Source: Fulvia fulva (taxonomy: Eukaryota; Ascomycota; Dothideomycetes; Mycosphaerellales; Mycosphaerellaceae). From it: DNA of 64,000 nt. The notes under the pieces are model-generated. The model was given only the letters and a program-made list of their open reading frames with translations. It was not told the DNA's origin and made no database searches. The stretch is from contig NC_063019.1 of NCBI RefSeq assembly GCF_020509005.1, forward strand, positions 434,001 through 498,000, read 5' to 3'. A program made the translations under genes and the position numbers. This document shows positions 10,741 through 20,041 of the stretch, in pieces. Each line of letters opens with the position of its first letter. Position 1 is the first letter of the stretch.

Positions 10741-11865
10741 ATGGCTGGCCCAGCTCTGGCGTCGCTGTCGAGCAACTGGAAGGAACTGCAGAAGACGTTG
10801 AAAAGCGACCCGAAGGAGGAGGCACCCAGCAATGCCGTGAAGCGCAAGAGACCAGCACCCGCTACAGCACATCCCTTCAAGGAGACCAGGCTCTCCGACT
10901 CGTCCAACTCGGAGAAGCTGGGCAAGAGGCGCAAGATGGGCGGATATCTTTCTCCTCCCTCCACCGCCACGAAAGCCTCGAAGCTGATCGACGACCACGA
11001 CATCGACCCCTCAGCAGCAGCAGCAGCAGCAGCAGCATACGGCCCACGAGCCAGCAGCGATGGCATACGCCGCGCCTCCGACGACATCAACGGAGGCCTC
11101 CACAAAACACACAAGCTCGGCAAATACGTCGCCCTCGACTGCGAAATGGTCGGCACCGGCCCACCACCACACGCCGACAACCTCCTCGCCCGAGCCTCAC
11201 TCGTCAACTTCCACAACGAGCAAATCTACGACTCCTACGTCCAACCTCCCCCGGGCCTCCGCGTCGAAGACTACCGCACCCACGTCTCTGGCATAAAACC
11301 CCACCACATGAAAGCACCCTACGCGCGACCCTTCGCTGAAGTGCAGCGAGAAGTGAGCAAGCTGTTAGATGGGAGGATCCTGGTCGGACATGCTCTGAAG
11401 AATGATTTGCAATCGTTGATGCTGACCCATCCGAAGCGAGATCTGCGAGATACTGCGCGACACCCGCAGTATAGGATTGAGAGCAAAGGGAAGCCGCCTG
11501 CGTTGCGGAATCTGACCGAGTCGGAGCTGGGCATTGAGATTCAGACGGGGGAGCATAGTTCGATTGAGGATGCGAGGGCGGCGATGATGTTATTTCAGAA
11601 GGACAAGGATGGCTTTGAGGCGGAGAATAGAAAGCATTTTGGGCAGAAGAGGCCGCTAGGGAAGGCGGGTGGGAAGGCCAAGTCACCGAGTCCGGAGGAT
11701 GATAGTGCAGTGGAAGAGGAGGACGAGGACGAGCATGACCTCGACTTGCTGGATGGCGAGGATGGCGATGGGCTGGAAGCGTCTGTGACTGGTGATGCAC
11801 TAGGTGGAGGTGCTGCTAGGAAGAAGAAGTCAAAGAAGAAGAAGAAGCGGACGAAGAGGAAGTAG
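10741..11865 (+). CDS. REX4: RNA exonuclease 4 (REX4/REXO4, DEDDh family)
   Basis: Intronless, 374 aa, ATG 10741. The exonuclease domain starts near residue 125. Exo I is ALDCEMVG, with the D and E metal ligands. Exo II is GHALKNDL (D). Exo III is HSSIEDA, with catalytic H and final D. It also has the family's YVQPPPGLRVEDYRT segment. The N-terminal 120 residues are basic and disordered, with an eight-alanine run encoded by a CAG-phase repeat. The C-terminus is acidic then ends in a Lys-rich tail (KKKSKKKKKRTKRK), a likely nucleolar signal. Rex4 acts in pre-rRNA processing (ITS1) in the nucleolus. It shares a promoter region with ESA1. Confidence 0.93.
   Translation: MAGPALASLSSNWKELQKTLKSDPKEEAPSNAVKRKRPAPATAHPFKETRLSDSSNSEKLGKRRKMGGYLSPPSTATKASKLIDDHDIDPSAAAAAAAAYGPRASSDGIRRASDDINGGLHKTHKLGKYVALDCEMVGTGPPPHADNLLARASLVNFHNEQIYDSYVQPPPGLRVEDYRTHVSGIKPHHMKAPYARPFAEVQREVSKLLDGRILVGHALKNDLQSLMLTHPKRDLRDTARHPQYRIESKGKPPALRNLTESELGIEIQTGEHSSIEDARAAMMLFQKDKDGFEAENRKHFGQKRPLGKAGGKAKSPSPEDDSAVEEEDEDEHDLDLLDGEDGDGLEASVTGDALGGGAARKKKSKKKKKRTKRK
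11012..11035 (+). repeat. CAG trinucleotide microsatellite (8 units) inside REX4
   Basis: Eight uninterrupted CAG units in the coding sequence, read in the GCA phase as alanine. It is likely length-variable between isolates. Confidence 0.85.
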
Positions 11866-11869
11866 ATCT

Positions 11870-12273
11870 ATGCGGCTCCTGGGCAAGGAACCGGTCGAGA
11901 TGCCTCCTCAGTTACCCAGTACGTCGCTGTACTCGAAAGCCATCCAGCATTTTCGCTACGCAGCCTCCTCGCTGCCACCGCCGACACAGTCTGGCCCTCA
12001 AAGAATGGCATGCGCCGAAGTATACCAAACCACCCAGCCCATTTCTTCCCTACCATGAGCAGACGTACACACTCAAAACTTGCCAAGATCGAAGCTCTTC
12101 TGTCCTTCCTAGTCGCGGCTTCGCAATCCCTGCTTCTCGCATTACCTCGCATTGCACCAACACACCCGTTGTTGGTCAAGCAGTCCGTCGATGAGTATGC
12201 CGCTATTGGACATGCGGTTCTCTATGCAGGGTTTGCACTCGTGGTGCAGGGTCTTCGCGTGGTGAGATGGTGA
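11870..12273 (+). pseudogene. remnant of a small membrane-protein gene with compensating frameshifts
   Basis: A hydrophobic C-terminus (LAKIEALLSFLVAAS, then two membrane-like segments ending LRVVRW at TGA 12271-12273) lies in the same frame as LAATADTVWPSK near 11970-12005. The 80 bases between read far better in another frame (KEWHAPKYTKPPSPF, LPYHEQTYTL). One shift near 12003 and an opposite shift near 12078, at a run of four A, would join all three parts. A 5' part (MPPQLP, possible donor GTACGT at 11919) is uncertain. The family is not recognised. Confidence 0.3.
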
Positions 12274-12460
12274 GATGCGATTGCCAGGCGTAAGCGACGT
12301 TTCGCGCATTGTGTACTCATGTGGAGCTGTGCTTGGGATCTGCTTCGACGAGGAACGACTAGAAGGTCATCACACCTTTGCTCGACTTTCGGCATCCAAC
12401 CCCCTCCATCTTCGACTATGAAATCAATTCCACCCGGCAGAGCGGAACCCGCTCAGCACA

Positions 12461-13586
12461 ATGGACGCAGTATGGAAACTCCTGTCCCCCACGCGCAAGA
12501 GTTCAGACATCCCACCACGGCCAGAGCACGACGATGATGCGGTGTATCCATTGCATATGCCGGACGATACCCTCGTCGCGCTCTCAATCCCGCATGTTCA
12601 CACAGATGTGATGGGACAACATGCCCTGCTGCACGCTTGGTCTTTGGTTTTGGCTGGGCGAGAATCTTCTGTCCCTCCCCTTCTTGGATGCCACGAGGAT
12701 CCTCTCGAAACCGCTCTCGAAAGCACGCCCACTCCCCCCGAACCCTGGACCCTGGCATCCCAGCAAATGGGAACCCTCGGCCTAATCCTCCTAGGCATCC
12801 GCATGCTCTGGACAACACTCTGGTCCGGTCCCTCTGCTACTAAAACAATCTACATCCCGGCATCATTCATGCAACGCCTCACAACACTCGCCCGCAAGGA
12901 CGTCCCCACCAATGATAAGGAGAATTGCTCCTCGATTCATCACCACCTCCGACATCCTAACAACCTACCTCACCCAAACCCTCTTCACCTCCCTCCCTTC
13001 CCTCGCCTCAACCCATCACCCTGGCCTCCACCGTCAACGCCCGTTTCCGTCTCCCCTCATTACAACCGCTCAAGGACTCTACATCTCCAACATGGCTCTC
13101 TCATCCTGCACCCCCTTCACCGCGGACGGGATGTGCACGCTACCCTTGGGACCCCTCGCGCTCAAGGGACGCCAGACTTTAACGAACCAAGCAACAGAAC
13201 CCCAACTCCTAGCCCGCCGAAAACACACCAAACCAAGCTGCAACATTACAAAGGACCAAACTCCCGGCACAGTCCTCTGTGGGAGATCTACTGCCGTGCT
13301 GGTTCCGTGTACGGATTGGAGTCGGGCGGAGAGTTCCTTTGGCGAGTGGGGAGTTTGGGCCTGCTGTTGTATATCGTAAGGGGCAAGAGGACGGATCCTC
13401 CGGACGGGAGAAAAGGACGATTCCTCCAGGAACGATTCTGCATCACCACGCTTGCGCGGGGAAGATAAGTCCCCTGCTGAGAGGAACGTGGTGTGTATTT
13501 AGGGTAAAGATGATAGTGGTGGTGGGTATTGGATTACGGGAACGTTTTTCGGAGGGGGTTTTGGGGAGGGTTTGAAGGGACTGTGA
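12461..13586 (+). pseudogene. BAHD-like acyltransferase pseudogene (trichothecene-acetyltransferase-like fold)
   Basis: From ATG 12461 the first about 150 codons read as the N-terminal half of a fungal BAHD-like acyltransferase. HVHTDVMG matches the HxxxDG catalytic motif, in the context VALSIPHVHTDVMGQHALLH and LVLAGRESSVPPLLG. After about 12910 the homology hops between frames: FITTSDILTTYLTQTLF, then TLASTVNARFRLP, then LYISNMALSSCTPF, then EFGPAVVYRKG in the position of the C-terminal DFGWG-like motif, then GYWITGTFFGGGFGEG, ending at TGA 13584-13586. At least four frame changes are needed. None has splice consensus, so this is a pseudogene. Such enzymes transfer acyl groups from CoA to secondary metabolites. 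Confidence 0.6.
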
Positions 13587-13884
13587 TTGAAGCAGGCAGA
13601 TGAGGGCAATGGTAGTGGGATGCCGTGCAAAGCGTAGTTTCTACCATGTCTGTCTATCCAAAAACGAACGCCAATCGCTCACTCGCTAATATTCTGCTCC
13701 ATCCAAACCGGCACAATGAAGGCCTCGTGGCACAATGTCTATAAAGGATGCGTGCGTGGTCTTTTCTTCACCATCCCGATTAGCCCTGCTCTGCTCGTAA
13801 GTAAGAAGGGTAGAAGTATCCATCATCACATTCATCCCAAAACCCCATCCCCATCCTCATCCTCGCCCACCTTACCACTACCCA

Positions 13885-15306
13885 CTACAACGGCACCCCC
13901 TCCATAATCTCCAATGCCCCCTCCCTCGCAATAGTAATTATCGCATCCCCCAACGTATTCGTCGCAAACCCGGCTTCGCAATAAGCAAAATAATACTCCC
14001 ACTTCCTCTTAAACACCTCCACCTCATCCTCCGTCATCTTCCTCTTCTCCCGCTCCGCATACTCCTGCATCAGCGCCGGCCTAATCTCCTTCTGAAACTT
14101 CTGCATGAAATCTTGCCTCCAGAGACGCAGCGTTTTCGCATAATGGGGTCCGATGTTCTCGACGGTGTGAGGGATCAGACGGGGCTCGATGCCACGTTTC
14201 GAGTTGGAGGAGCCGGAGCGGATGGTGGAGAGGAGCTGGGTTACGGTGGGGAGGTGGCCGCCGGGGAAAATGTAGCGGCGGATGAAGTCGTCGGAGGTGG
14301 AGTAGGTGGTGTAGCGGGATTCGGGGATTGTGATGCATTGGAAGACTGCGATGCCGCCGTCGGATTTGAGGAGGGCGTCGATGCAGGAGAAGTATGTGGA
14401 GAGGTATTCGGCGCCGACGGCTTCGAGCATTTCGATGGAGACTACTTTGTCGTATTTTTCGGATTCTTCGGGGACTGGGAGGGATCGGTAGTCGCAGAGG
14501 AGGACTTTGATGTTCTTTTGCATGCCTCGGGCCTTGATGCGGTCTTCGGCGAGTTTCTTCTGCTCTTCGCTTAGAGTCAAGCTGGTTACTCGGCAGCCTG
14601 TCTTCTCCACGGCGAGCATGGCGAAACTGCCCCAGCCTGTTCCAATCTCTAGTACGTGGTCTGTACTCTTTATGCGCGCGTTCTTGATGAAGCGGTTTAG
14701 TTTGCGGTATTGTGCGCTTTCCAGTGTCTCTTGTTTGGATTGTGCGTCTGTCGTCGGTAGCCAGATGGGACAGCTGTAGGTCATGTCTGGGCTGAGAAAA
14801 GCCGCGAACATCTCGTTGCTGATATCGTAATGCGCTGATATGTTCAGGCGAGCGTTCTGCAGAGTGTTGGTCTTTCTGACTAAAGCAGTCACCTTGCCCA
14901 GCAGGTTGCTTGCGAATGTGACACCATTGGACAGGTATTGCTTGTTCAAGATGAACAGCCTGAAGAACGCGGTGAGATCTGAGCAGCTGAACTCTCCCAG
15001 CATGTACGATTCGGCAAAGCCCATGTCGGCGAAAATGGCCAACCGCACCCAAAATTGCTCGTTGGTGACGCGAAGCTCGATGTGAGGAATGTGGTTGACC
15101 GTTCGCTCATCTTCGGGTTTTGAGACTCGGTCTCGGTTGCCACAGCTGGTTATGCTGCCGTCTGATTCTATGATGGTCAAAGAGCCAATTTGTATGTTTC
15201 TCAGCGTCGCGAGGATGGCGCCTCTCGAGAAGGAGAGCAGCGGCGGCCATGCGAAAGTCGTGCCAGCGTAGTTCGCGAGCGCCGTCACTTGTCCCACGAT
15301 TGTCAT
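13885..15306 (-). CDS. cyclopropane-fatty-acyl-phospholipid synthase-like SAM methyltransferase
   Basis: Intronless, 473 aa, ATG 15304-15306. It matches the CFA synthase / mycolic-acid cyclopropane synthase family. The N-terminal lid domain contains GFAESYMLGEFSCSDL. The Rossmann methyltransferase domain begins with ISAHYDISNEMF, and the SAM-binding motif is VLEIGTGWGSFAML near residue 220. It also has VSIEMLEAVG, the family's conserved E in SIEM, and a C-terminal YYFAYCEAGF segment. By family it uses SAM to modify unsaturated acyl chains of phospholipids, as cyclopropane or methyl-branched products. The exact product here is unknown. Upstream is a 1.1-kb divergent intergenic region. Confidence 0.88.
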   Translation of the reverse strand: MTIVGQVTALANYAGTTFAWPPLLSFSRGAILATLRNIQIGSLTIIESDGSITSCGNRDRVSKPEDERTVNHIPHIELRVTNEQFWVRLAIFADMGFAESYMLGEFSCSDLTAFFRLFILNKQYLSNGVTFASNLLGKVTALVRKTNTLQNARLNISAHYDISNEMFAAFLSPDMTYSCPIWLPTTDAQSKQETLESAQYRKLNRFIKNARIKSTDHVLEIGTGWGSFAMLAVEKTGCRVTSLTLSEEQKKLAEDRIKARGMQKNIKVLLCDYRSLPVPEESEKYDKVVSIEMLEAVGAEYLSTYFSCIDALLKSDGGIAVFQCITIPESRYTTYSTSDDFIRRYIFPGGHLPTVTQLLSTIRSGSSNSKRGIEPRLIPHTVENIGPHYAKTLRLWRQDFMQKFQKEIRPALMQEYAEREKRKMTEDEVEVFKRKWEYYFAYCEAGFATNTLGDAIITIAREGALEIMEGVPL

Positions 15307-16463
15307 GGTTGCGATCGCCCTCTTCGCCGCAGGTTTATCCCAAGCTCTTTATGATTCAGCGGATACCCAATGCGCTCAACGGAATAGAGATAATGATAGG
15401 AACAATGTACAAGTACGCAAGTCCACCTCTTGACCGCACGCTCCTAAGCGGAATGTTTTGGGAAACGTGTATGAGGGGAGGAAGCTGCAGAGGGAAAGAA
15501 AAGAGAGGTACCTGACTGACAAACCTCGCGCTATTTCCGAATGTTCGTGGCTACAGCAGTAGCTTCTTCCTTCGCCAGGCCGCCCGGCCGTAGTAGGCGT
15601 GTTGTTGGTTCCACACATTGTCTTCTAGCAGGCAGGCCATGTCGTCGCGTGTCCGGAATCTCGGGGAGCGAAATGTGCGTATCGGCGCCATGTTTGCATT
15701 AGTACAGTATCACTCTTCAGCCGTGAGATTTGTTGATTGCATGACGCACTGGACCAGCTTGCAGAGGCTACGGTTGCTGTGCGGGCATGGATCTTTGACT
15801 TTGGCATTTGCCTGGAACCGAGCTGTTGAGGAGGAATGCCGTGTCGGCACATGTGCGGGGCCTTGATATCTCTATACCAGCATCCATATCGTGCGCGTGT
15901 CCAGCAGGCATCTCGAGACAAGTCCACACTCATATTCAGCGAGTTGTTGGACGTTGCATTGGTGTTGTGCAGGCTGCCATCTCGCTCCCCGAGCTGCAGG
16001 GTCGCGGTGCGGGGCAATCGTCTTCCCGACCGATCGGCTCCATCCTTGGCAGGAACAATCTTCATATGCGTCTGATCGAGAAGAGGCTGTCAAGAGCCAC
16101 CACGCCCCTTCGACTCGATCACGATGCTGGAGTCCGGGCAACGAGCATTCGATGCTATGTAATGTCCAGACTCTTAAGACCGGATGAGATGAGCATGCCG
16201 TCCACGGGTCGTTGTCGATCATACGCCTTGGCAGTCCATATCCGCAAGCTGCATCTCACGAACCCGCGTTGACGAGATGTTGCAATGATACACATATCTG
16301 ATGGCCTGCGCACCCGGCCTGGGATCAATGGCAGACAGCAAGTGCATCATGTACAACGAGCACCGTGACTGACAGTTCACGACTGTCAAACACAGCGAAG
16401 TCCACCTTTTCTCTGCTGGATACTCCAGCAATGAGCGTTGCTCGATCTTATAGCTAAGCCAGC
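15307..16463. other. intergenic, no gene seen
   Basis: About 1.15 kb between two divergently transcribed loci. Several short frames exist on both strands but none has protein character. Regulatory sequences for the CFA-synthase-like gene are expected here. Confidence 0.4.
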
Positions 16464-17675
16464 ATGGTTCTGTTCACAAAAGGCATTGTTACGATCCTGC
16501 TACTAACCAACAGTCTTACCTCAGCAACCATCCAGATCGACAAGAACAACTTCTACTTCGACGATCTGCAGAAAGTCTTCGATGTCGACTTCACAAGCGA
16601 CAAGCCCGACAGCTGCAAGCAATGGCAACACCACCTCGAAGTCGCCTACGTGGAAGCACTACACATGCTCACCGCGGCGATTGAGGCAGTAGCAGAAATT
16701 CATGAGGCGCCGCCAGATGAGGACGACCCAGAGGCGGCTGAAACCCTCTCGTCATGGCGGAAGAGGGCGCATGTGTGGCGTGCAATGTAAGCAGCCTGGA
16801 CGATTGGAAGCTACGGGAGAGTTGATGTATCGGCAGGCTAGGAGAGTATCCTGGTTGTGAGAGTCCGGAGCAGCCTAATGTGGCTCAACATCTAGGTGAA
16901 ACCGCAGGTCGGTAACATCGTAATTTGCTCAGAATCATTGCTGCATTTTCTAACACTTACTAGAGCGCTTCCAAAGCCTCCTTGAAGCACACCAACTCAA
17001 CCGAAGGAAGGATCAAGATATTACTAACGATGTGGCGACGACTTCCTGCAACAGCTCGCGCCCAGCGACCCAGACCCACGAGACATGAACTCCGCTCAAG
17101 AGGGCCACTTCACGCTCGAGAAACGTCAGTCATCATCACCCTCATCTCCGACTTCCACTAGCCCACCCACAGCAGCACCCGCCCGCGAAAACTTCCCCCA
17201 CGGCACATGGTACACCAACTCCCATCCCACCGAACACGGCCCCTTCCTGCCAGACCCGAACACGGAAACCACACCCAACATGTCCTCTGCCACGAGAAAC
17301 GACACGCAGTCACGAACTTCTGGCTACAGCACACCATCCTCTGCCCGACTTCCTTAAACCGACCCCGACTATGGTGGTCCGTGAACGCCATGCTTCCGCA
17401 CATCCACGCCGGCGATCCTGTTGATAGGGTTCAGCTGGCACTGGCGCATACGGGGATTCATGGGATGGGGCGTTATGTTCTTGGCTGTGAGCTTCGATAC
17501 CATGGGGTCTTTATGATGGCAGGTTGCTGACATGGTTGTGCGTGTAGGGGTCGATTACGCGGCTGTCAACGATGATGGGGGACGAGAGAGGTTGAAGAGA
17601 GATAGTGCGTATGGCTGGCTGTCTGCACGGCGTCTTGCAGAGTGGGATGAAGATAAGGCGAGAAGGTCTCCTTAG
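16464..17675 (+). pseudogene. decaying secreted metallopeptidase-like gene
   Basis: ATG 16464 starts a signal peptide (MVLFTKGIVTILLLTNSLTS). Exon 1 runs to 16786. A 50-nt intron (16787-16836, GTAAGC to CGGCAG) leads to exon 2 (16837-16895), and a 68-nt intron (16896-16963, branch CTAAC) to exon 3. In exon 3 the frame fails near 17002 (one base short). The better frame then meets TAA 17025-17027 and goes on as RCGDDFLQQLAPSDPD. Later parts, again in another frame, include WLQHTILCPTS and LAHTGIHGMGRYVLG. A last intron (about 17490-17549) joins to VDYAAVNDDGG and the end at TAG 17675. LAHTGIHGMG sits where a zincin HExxH motif would be expected, but with Thr in place of Glu. Family assignment is an inference. 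Confidence 0.4.
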
Positions 17676-17984
17676 AGCGTAGACTTTATCGCGGCGCCCG
17701 ATGGTTTTTATACTCTCTCCGTATCGAACTTACTATATACTATGATAAACCTCCGTATAGTTATACGTTATTTACCCCCTGAAAATTATGCCTTCTTTGC
17801 TGCTGCGGTGTATGTGAAGGATTGGTATTTGGGATGCGGAAAGGCGGATTGTGAGCCTTCGGCGGGGGATGTTTGGTGTGATGGTATTGAGAACCAGTAG
17901 TGGACTCTATCGCTTCGCGGCGAGGTTACTGCTGTTTACTCCAGATCTACACAGCTTTCAAGAGAGATCACATCACACAGATCC

Positions 17985-19541
17985 TCACGCTGCCTCCTCC
18001 TCCACCTGCTCATACCCCTCCGTCTTAATGTCCGCCAACCCCAAATCCTCCTCTTCCTCCTTCGTCCTCTCATAATCCTGCACCTCAATCTTCGGATCCG
18101 GTTCAGGTGCCGTCAAGCTCTGTACATAAGACCCAGCCAGTGGATCCTCCAAAGTAAGAGTAAACCCCTTCTTACCCTCAATGGCGTCCGTCAAAGCAGC
18201 AAAGAAGTCCTCCCATAACTTCTTGCTATCAGAAGTCATAGAATCGCCGGCTCCCTCGGGCACCTGGGCATCACCGTCTTCCAGACCGAACGCCTGCGCT
18301 CGAAGATCTTTGCGAATCTGGGTCATGATGCCTTCAACTGTGGTGAAGCGACCACCCATTGTGCCGGGCTCGACGCGGAGTTGGAGTTCAGGGCAGAAGA
18401 GGGATGCGCTCTCGCTCTTGAGGATGTCTCGTGCCAAGTCTTCATTCGTGCTGACTTTGAGAGTAATTCTCCGTCCCTTCTCGGGAACTTCACCGCCGGT
18501 CTTAACTTCGTTACTTCGATATCCGCAATGGTCGCAGACTGTGGACATGAGCACGACTTGCTTGAAGTAGGGGATGTTGACCATTTTCATATTCGTGGCG
18601 CAAGGTCGTGTGCAGCCTGGACATGAGGCAGGGAAGCTGTAGACTTGGTCTTCGACGATGTCTTCTTCTTGGTCTACGTTGTTTCCTTGTACTGTGGGTA
18701 CTGAGTCTGCGCCTACGAGGTTGCTGGAGTGGTACTCGGGGCGCATTTCTGTTGGTGGGGCGTCGGATGCTGGGTTTGGTACGTCGTCTCCAAGGCCGAG
18801 CATACCGTTTTGTGCTGGGGTTCGGTTGTATTGGGTCTTTGCCCACTTTCCTGCTGAGTCGCCGGGCCGTGGTTCTATTGAGCTGTTGCCACTGGGGTCG
18901 TCTGCGGAGATCATGAATGGGTATTTTCGTCCTTCGAGCATGTCCGATAGTGCAGAGATAATGCCTGCGACTTTCACGCCCAATTCTGGCATTTGCTCCA
19001 TTCTTGCCTCTTGATGTTGCGATAGATCGTCACGAACAGCACTTATTATGCCTTCGATATTTGTATATTGTCCCTTGCCAGCTGGTATCTCCAGGTCGAT
19101 ATCCTCTATCCTGAACAGACACACATCGCTCTTGACCACTTGTCTTTGTAGATCCTCATCTTTCTCGACTCTCAAAGCGTGCTTGCTTCCCTTTGGCTGT
19201 ATCTCTCCAGCAGACTGAATTTCGTTGCTCTGGTGGCCACAGTGGTCGCATGCGAATGACATGATGACAACCTCGCGGAAGAAGGGGATCTTGGTGAGAA
19301 GAAGCTTGGTTATGCCATCTTCATGACAGTTCATGCATAAACTCTCGATCTCTTCAACCACTTTCTGATCCTCGCCATTCGTTTGGTCGACCTTGCGGCC
19401 CATGTCTTCGAAGAGATCCTGGGCAATCGACCTGCTGCCGTTCGGCTGGGTATCACCATTTTGGGCCATCTCGACGTCTCTCCTCTTACTTGACTCGGTC
19501 TCTGCTGCTGTGTCTGGGTAGGGTCGTTTCAAAGAGTCCAT
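17985..19541 (-). CDS. ZPR1: zinc finger protein ZPR1
   Basis: The chosen start is the ATG at 19541 (MDSLKRPYP), giving 518 aa. The frame is open 17 codons further upstream. Two ZPR1 modules are clear. Each has a C4 zinc finger and a double-stranded beta-helix domain. The first is SLCMNCHEDG then FACDHCGHQSNEIQ. The second is CPGCTRPC then TVCDHCGYRSNEVKTGG, followed by RFTTVEGIMTQIRKDL. ZPR1 is an essential eukaryotic protein that binds eEF1A and helps its folding and nuclear transport after growth stimuli. Length fits fungal orthologues. No intron is needed. The C-terminus is acidic. Confidence 0.95.
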   Translation of the reverse strand: MDSLKRPYPDTAAETESSKRRDVEMAQNGDTQPNGSRSIAQDLFEDMGRKVDQTNGEDQKVVEEIESLCMNCHEDGITKLLLTKIPFFREVVIMSFACDHCGHQSNEIQSAGEIQPKGSKHALRVEKDEDLQRQVVKSDVCLFRIEDIDLEIPAGKGQYTNIEGIISAVRDDLSQHQEARMEQMPELGVKVAGIISALSDMLEGRKYPFMISADDPSGNSSIEPRPGDSAGKWAKTQYNRTPAQNGMLGLGDDVPNPASDAPPTEMRPEYHSSNLVGADSVPTVQGNNVDQEEDIVEDQVYSFPASCPGCTRPCATNMKMVNIPYFKQVVLMSTVCDHCGYRSNEVKTGGEVPEKGRRITLKVSTNEDLARDILKSESASLFCPELQLRVEPGTMGGRFTTVEGIMTQIRKDLRAQAFGLEDGDAQVPEGAGDSMTSDSKKLWEDFFAALTDAIEGKKGFTLTLEDPLAGSYVQSLTAPEPDPKIEVQDYERTKEEEEDLGLADIKTEGYEQVEEEAA

Positions 19542-20041
19542 AGTAATAATGTTAGACAGAACTTTTCGACAGAAACTCGAAGTGTGACGCACCTTATCTT
19601 AGCGTGCTTTTCTTATCGTCCCTCCTTGCTATCCGAACAGGCTAAACTGTGAACCTTGCTGTGCTTACCAAAACACGCGACACAGCAGAAACATCTGGAT
19701 CGAAAGTGGTCGCCATATTCGCCGTCAACATCAACATCAACATGCATGTGGAGCTCTCACTGGTTCCTGCGATGAGCCGACTTTGCCTAGACTACATGTA
19801 TCGCGTATCGTGCTCGCTCTCCAAGACAGACACACCTTCCTAGATAACATGGCGGCTTCCATCCTGCTCAGGAGCGACCTTCTTGCAGGGCGTAATAATC
19901 CTTCTATGACTTCGATGGCGATCACTTCCATCGCAATGCGACTGACTCATCCCTATCGCTGATAAGATTGCACTACTCTTAAGTACGATTTGATCCAGCT
20001 GACAACCTGACAACATCCCTAGACCAAAGTACATACTCTTG
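19542..20041. promoter_or_regulatory. divergent intergenic region ZPR1/asparaginase
   Basis: 500 bases between the ZPR1 start and the asparaginase start, holding both promoters. No further gene is seen. Confidence 0.4.

Noticed and set aside
11919..11963. Possible 45-nt intron (GTACGT to GCAG) before the membrane-protein remnant
   Set aside because: No upstream exon gives the phase needed for the downstream frame, so it is not included as a defined exon model.
15625..16272. Overlapping open frames on both strands between the CFA-synthase-like gene and the peptidase-like gene
   Set aside because: Composition and hydropathy look random, with no motifs and no splice-supported extension.
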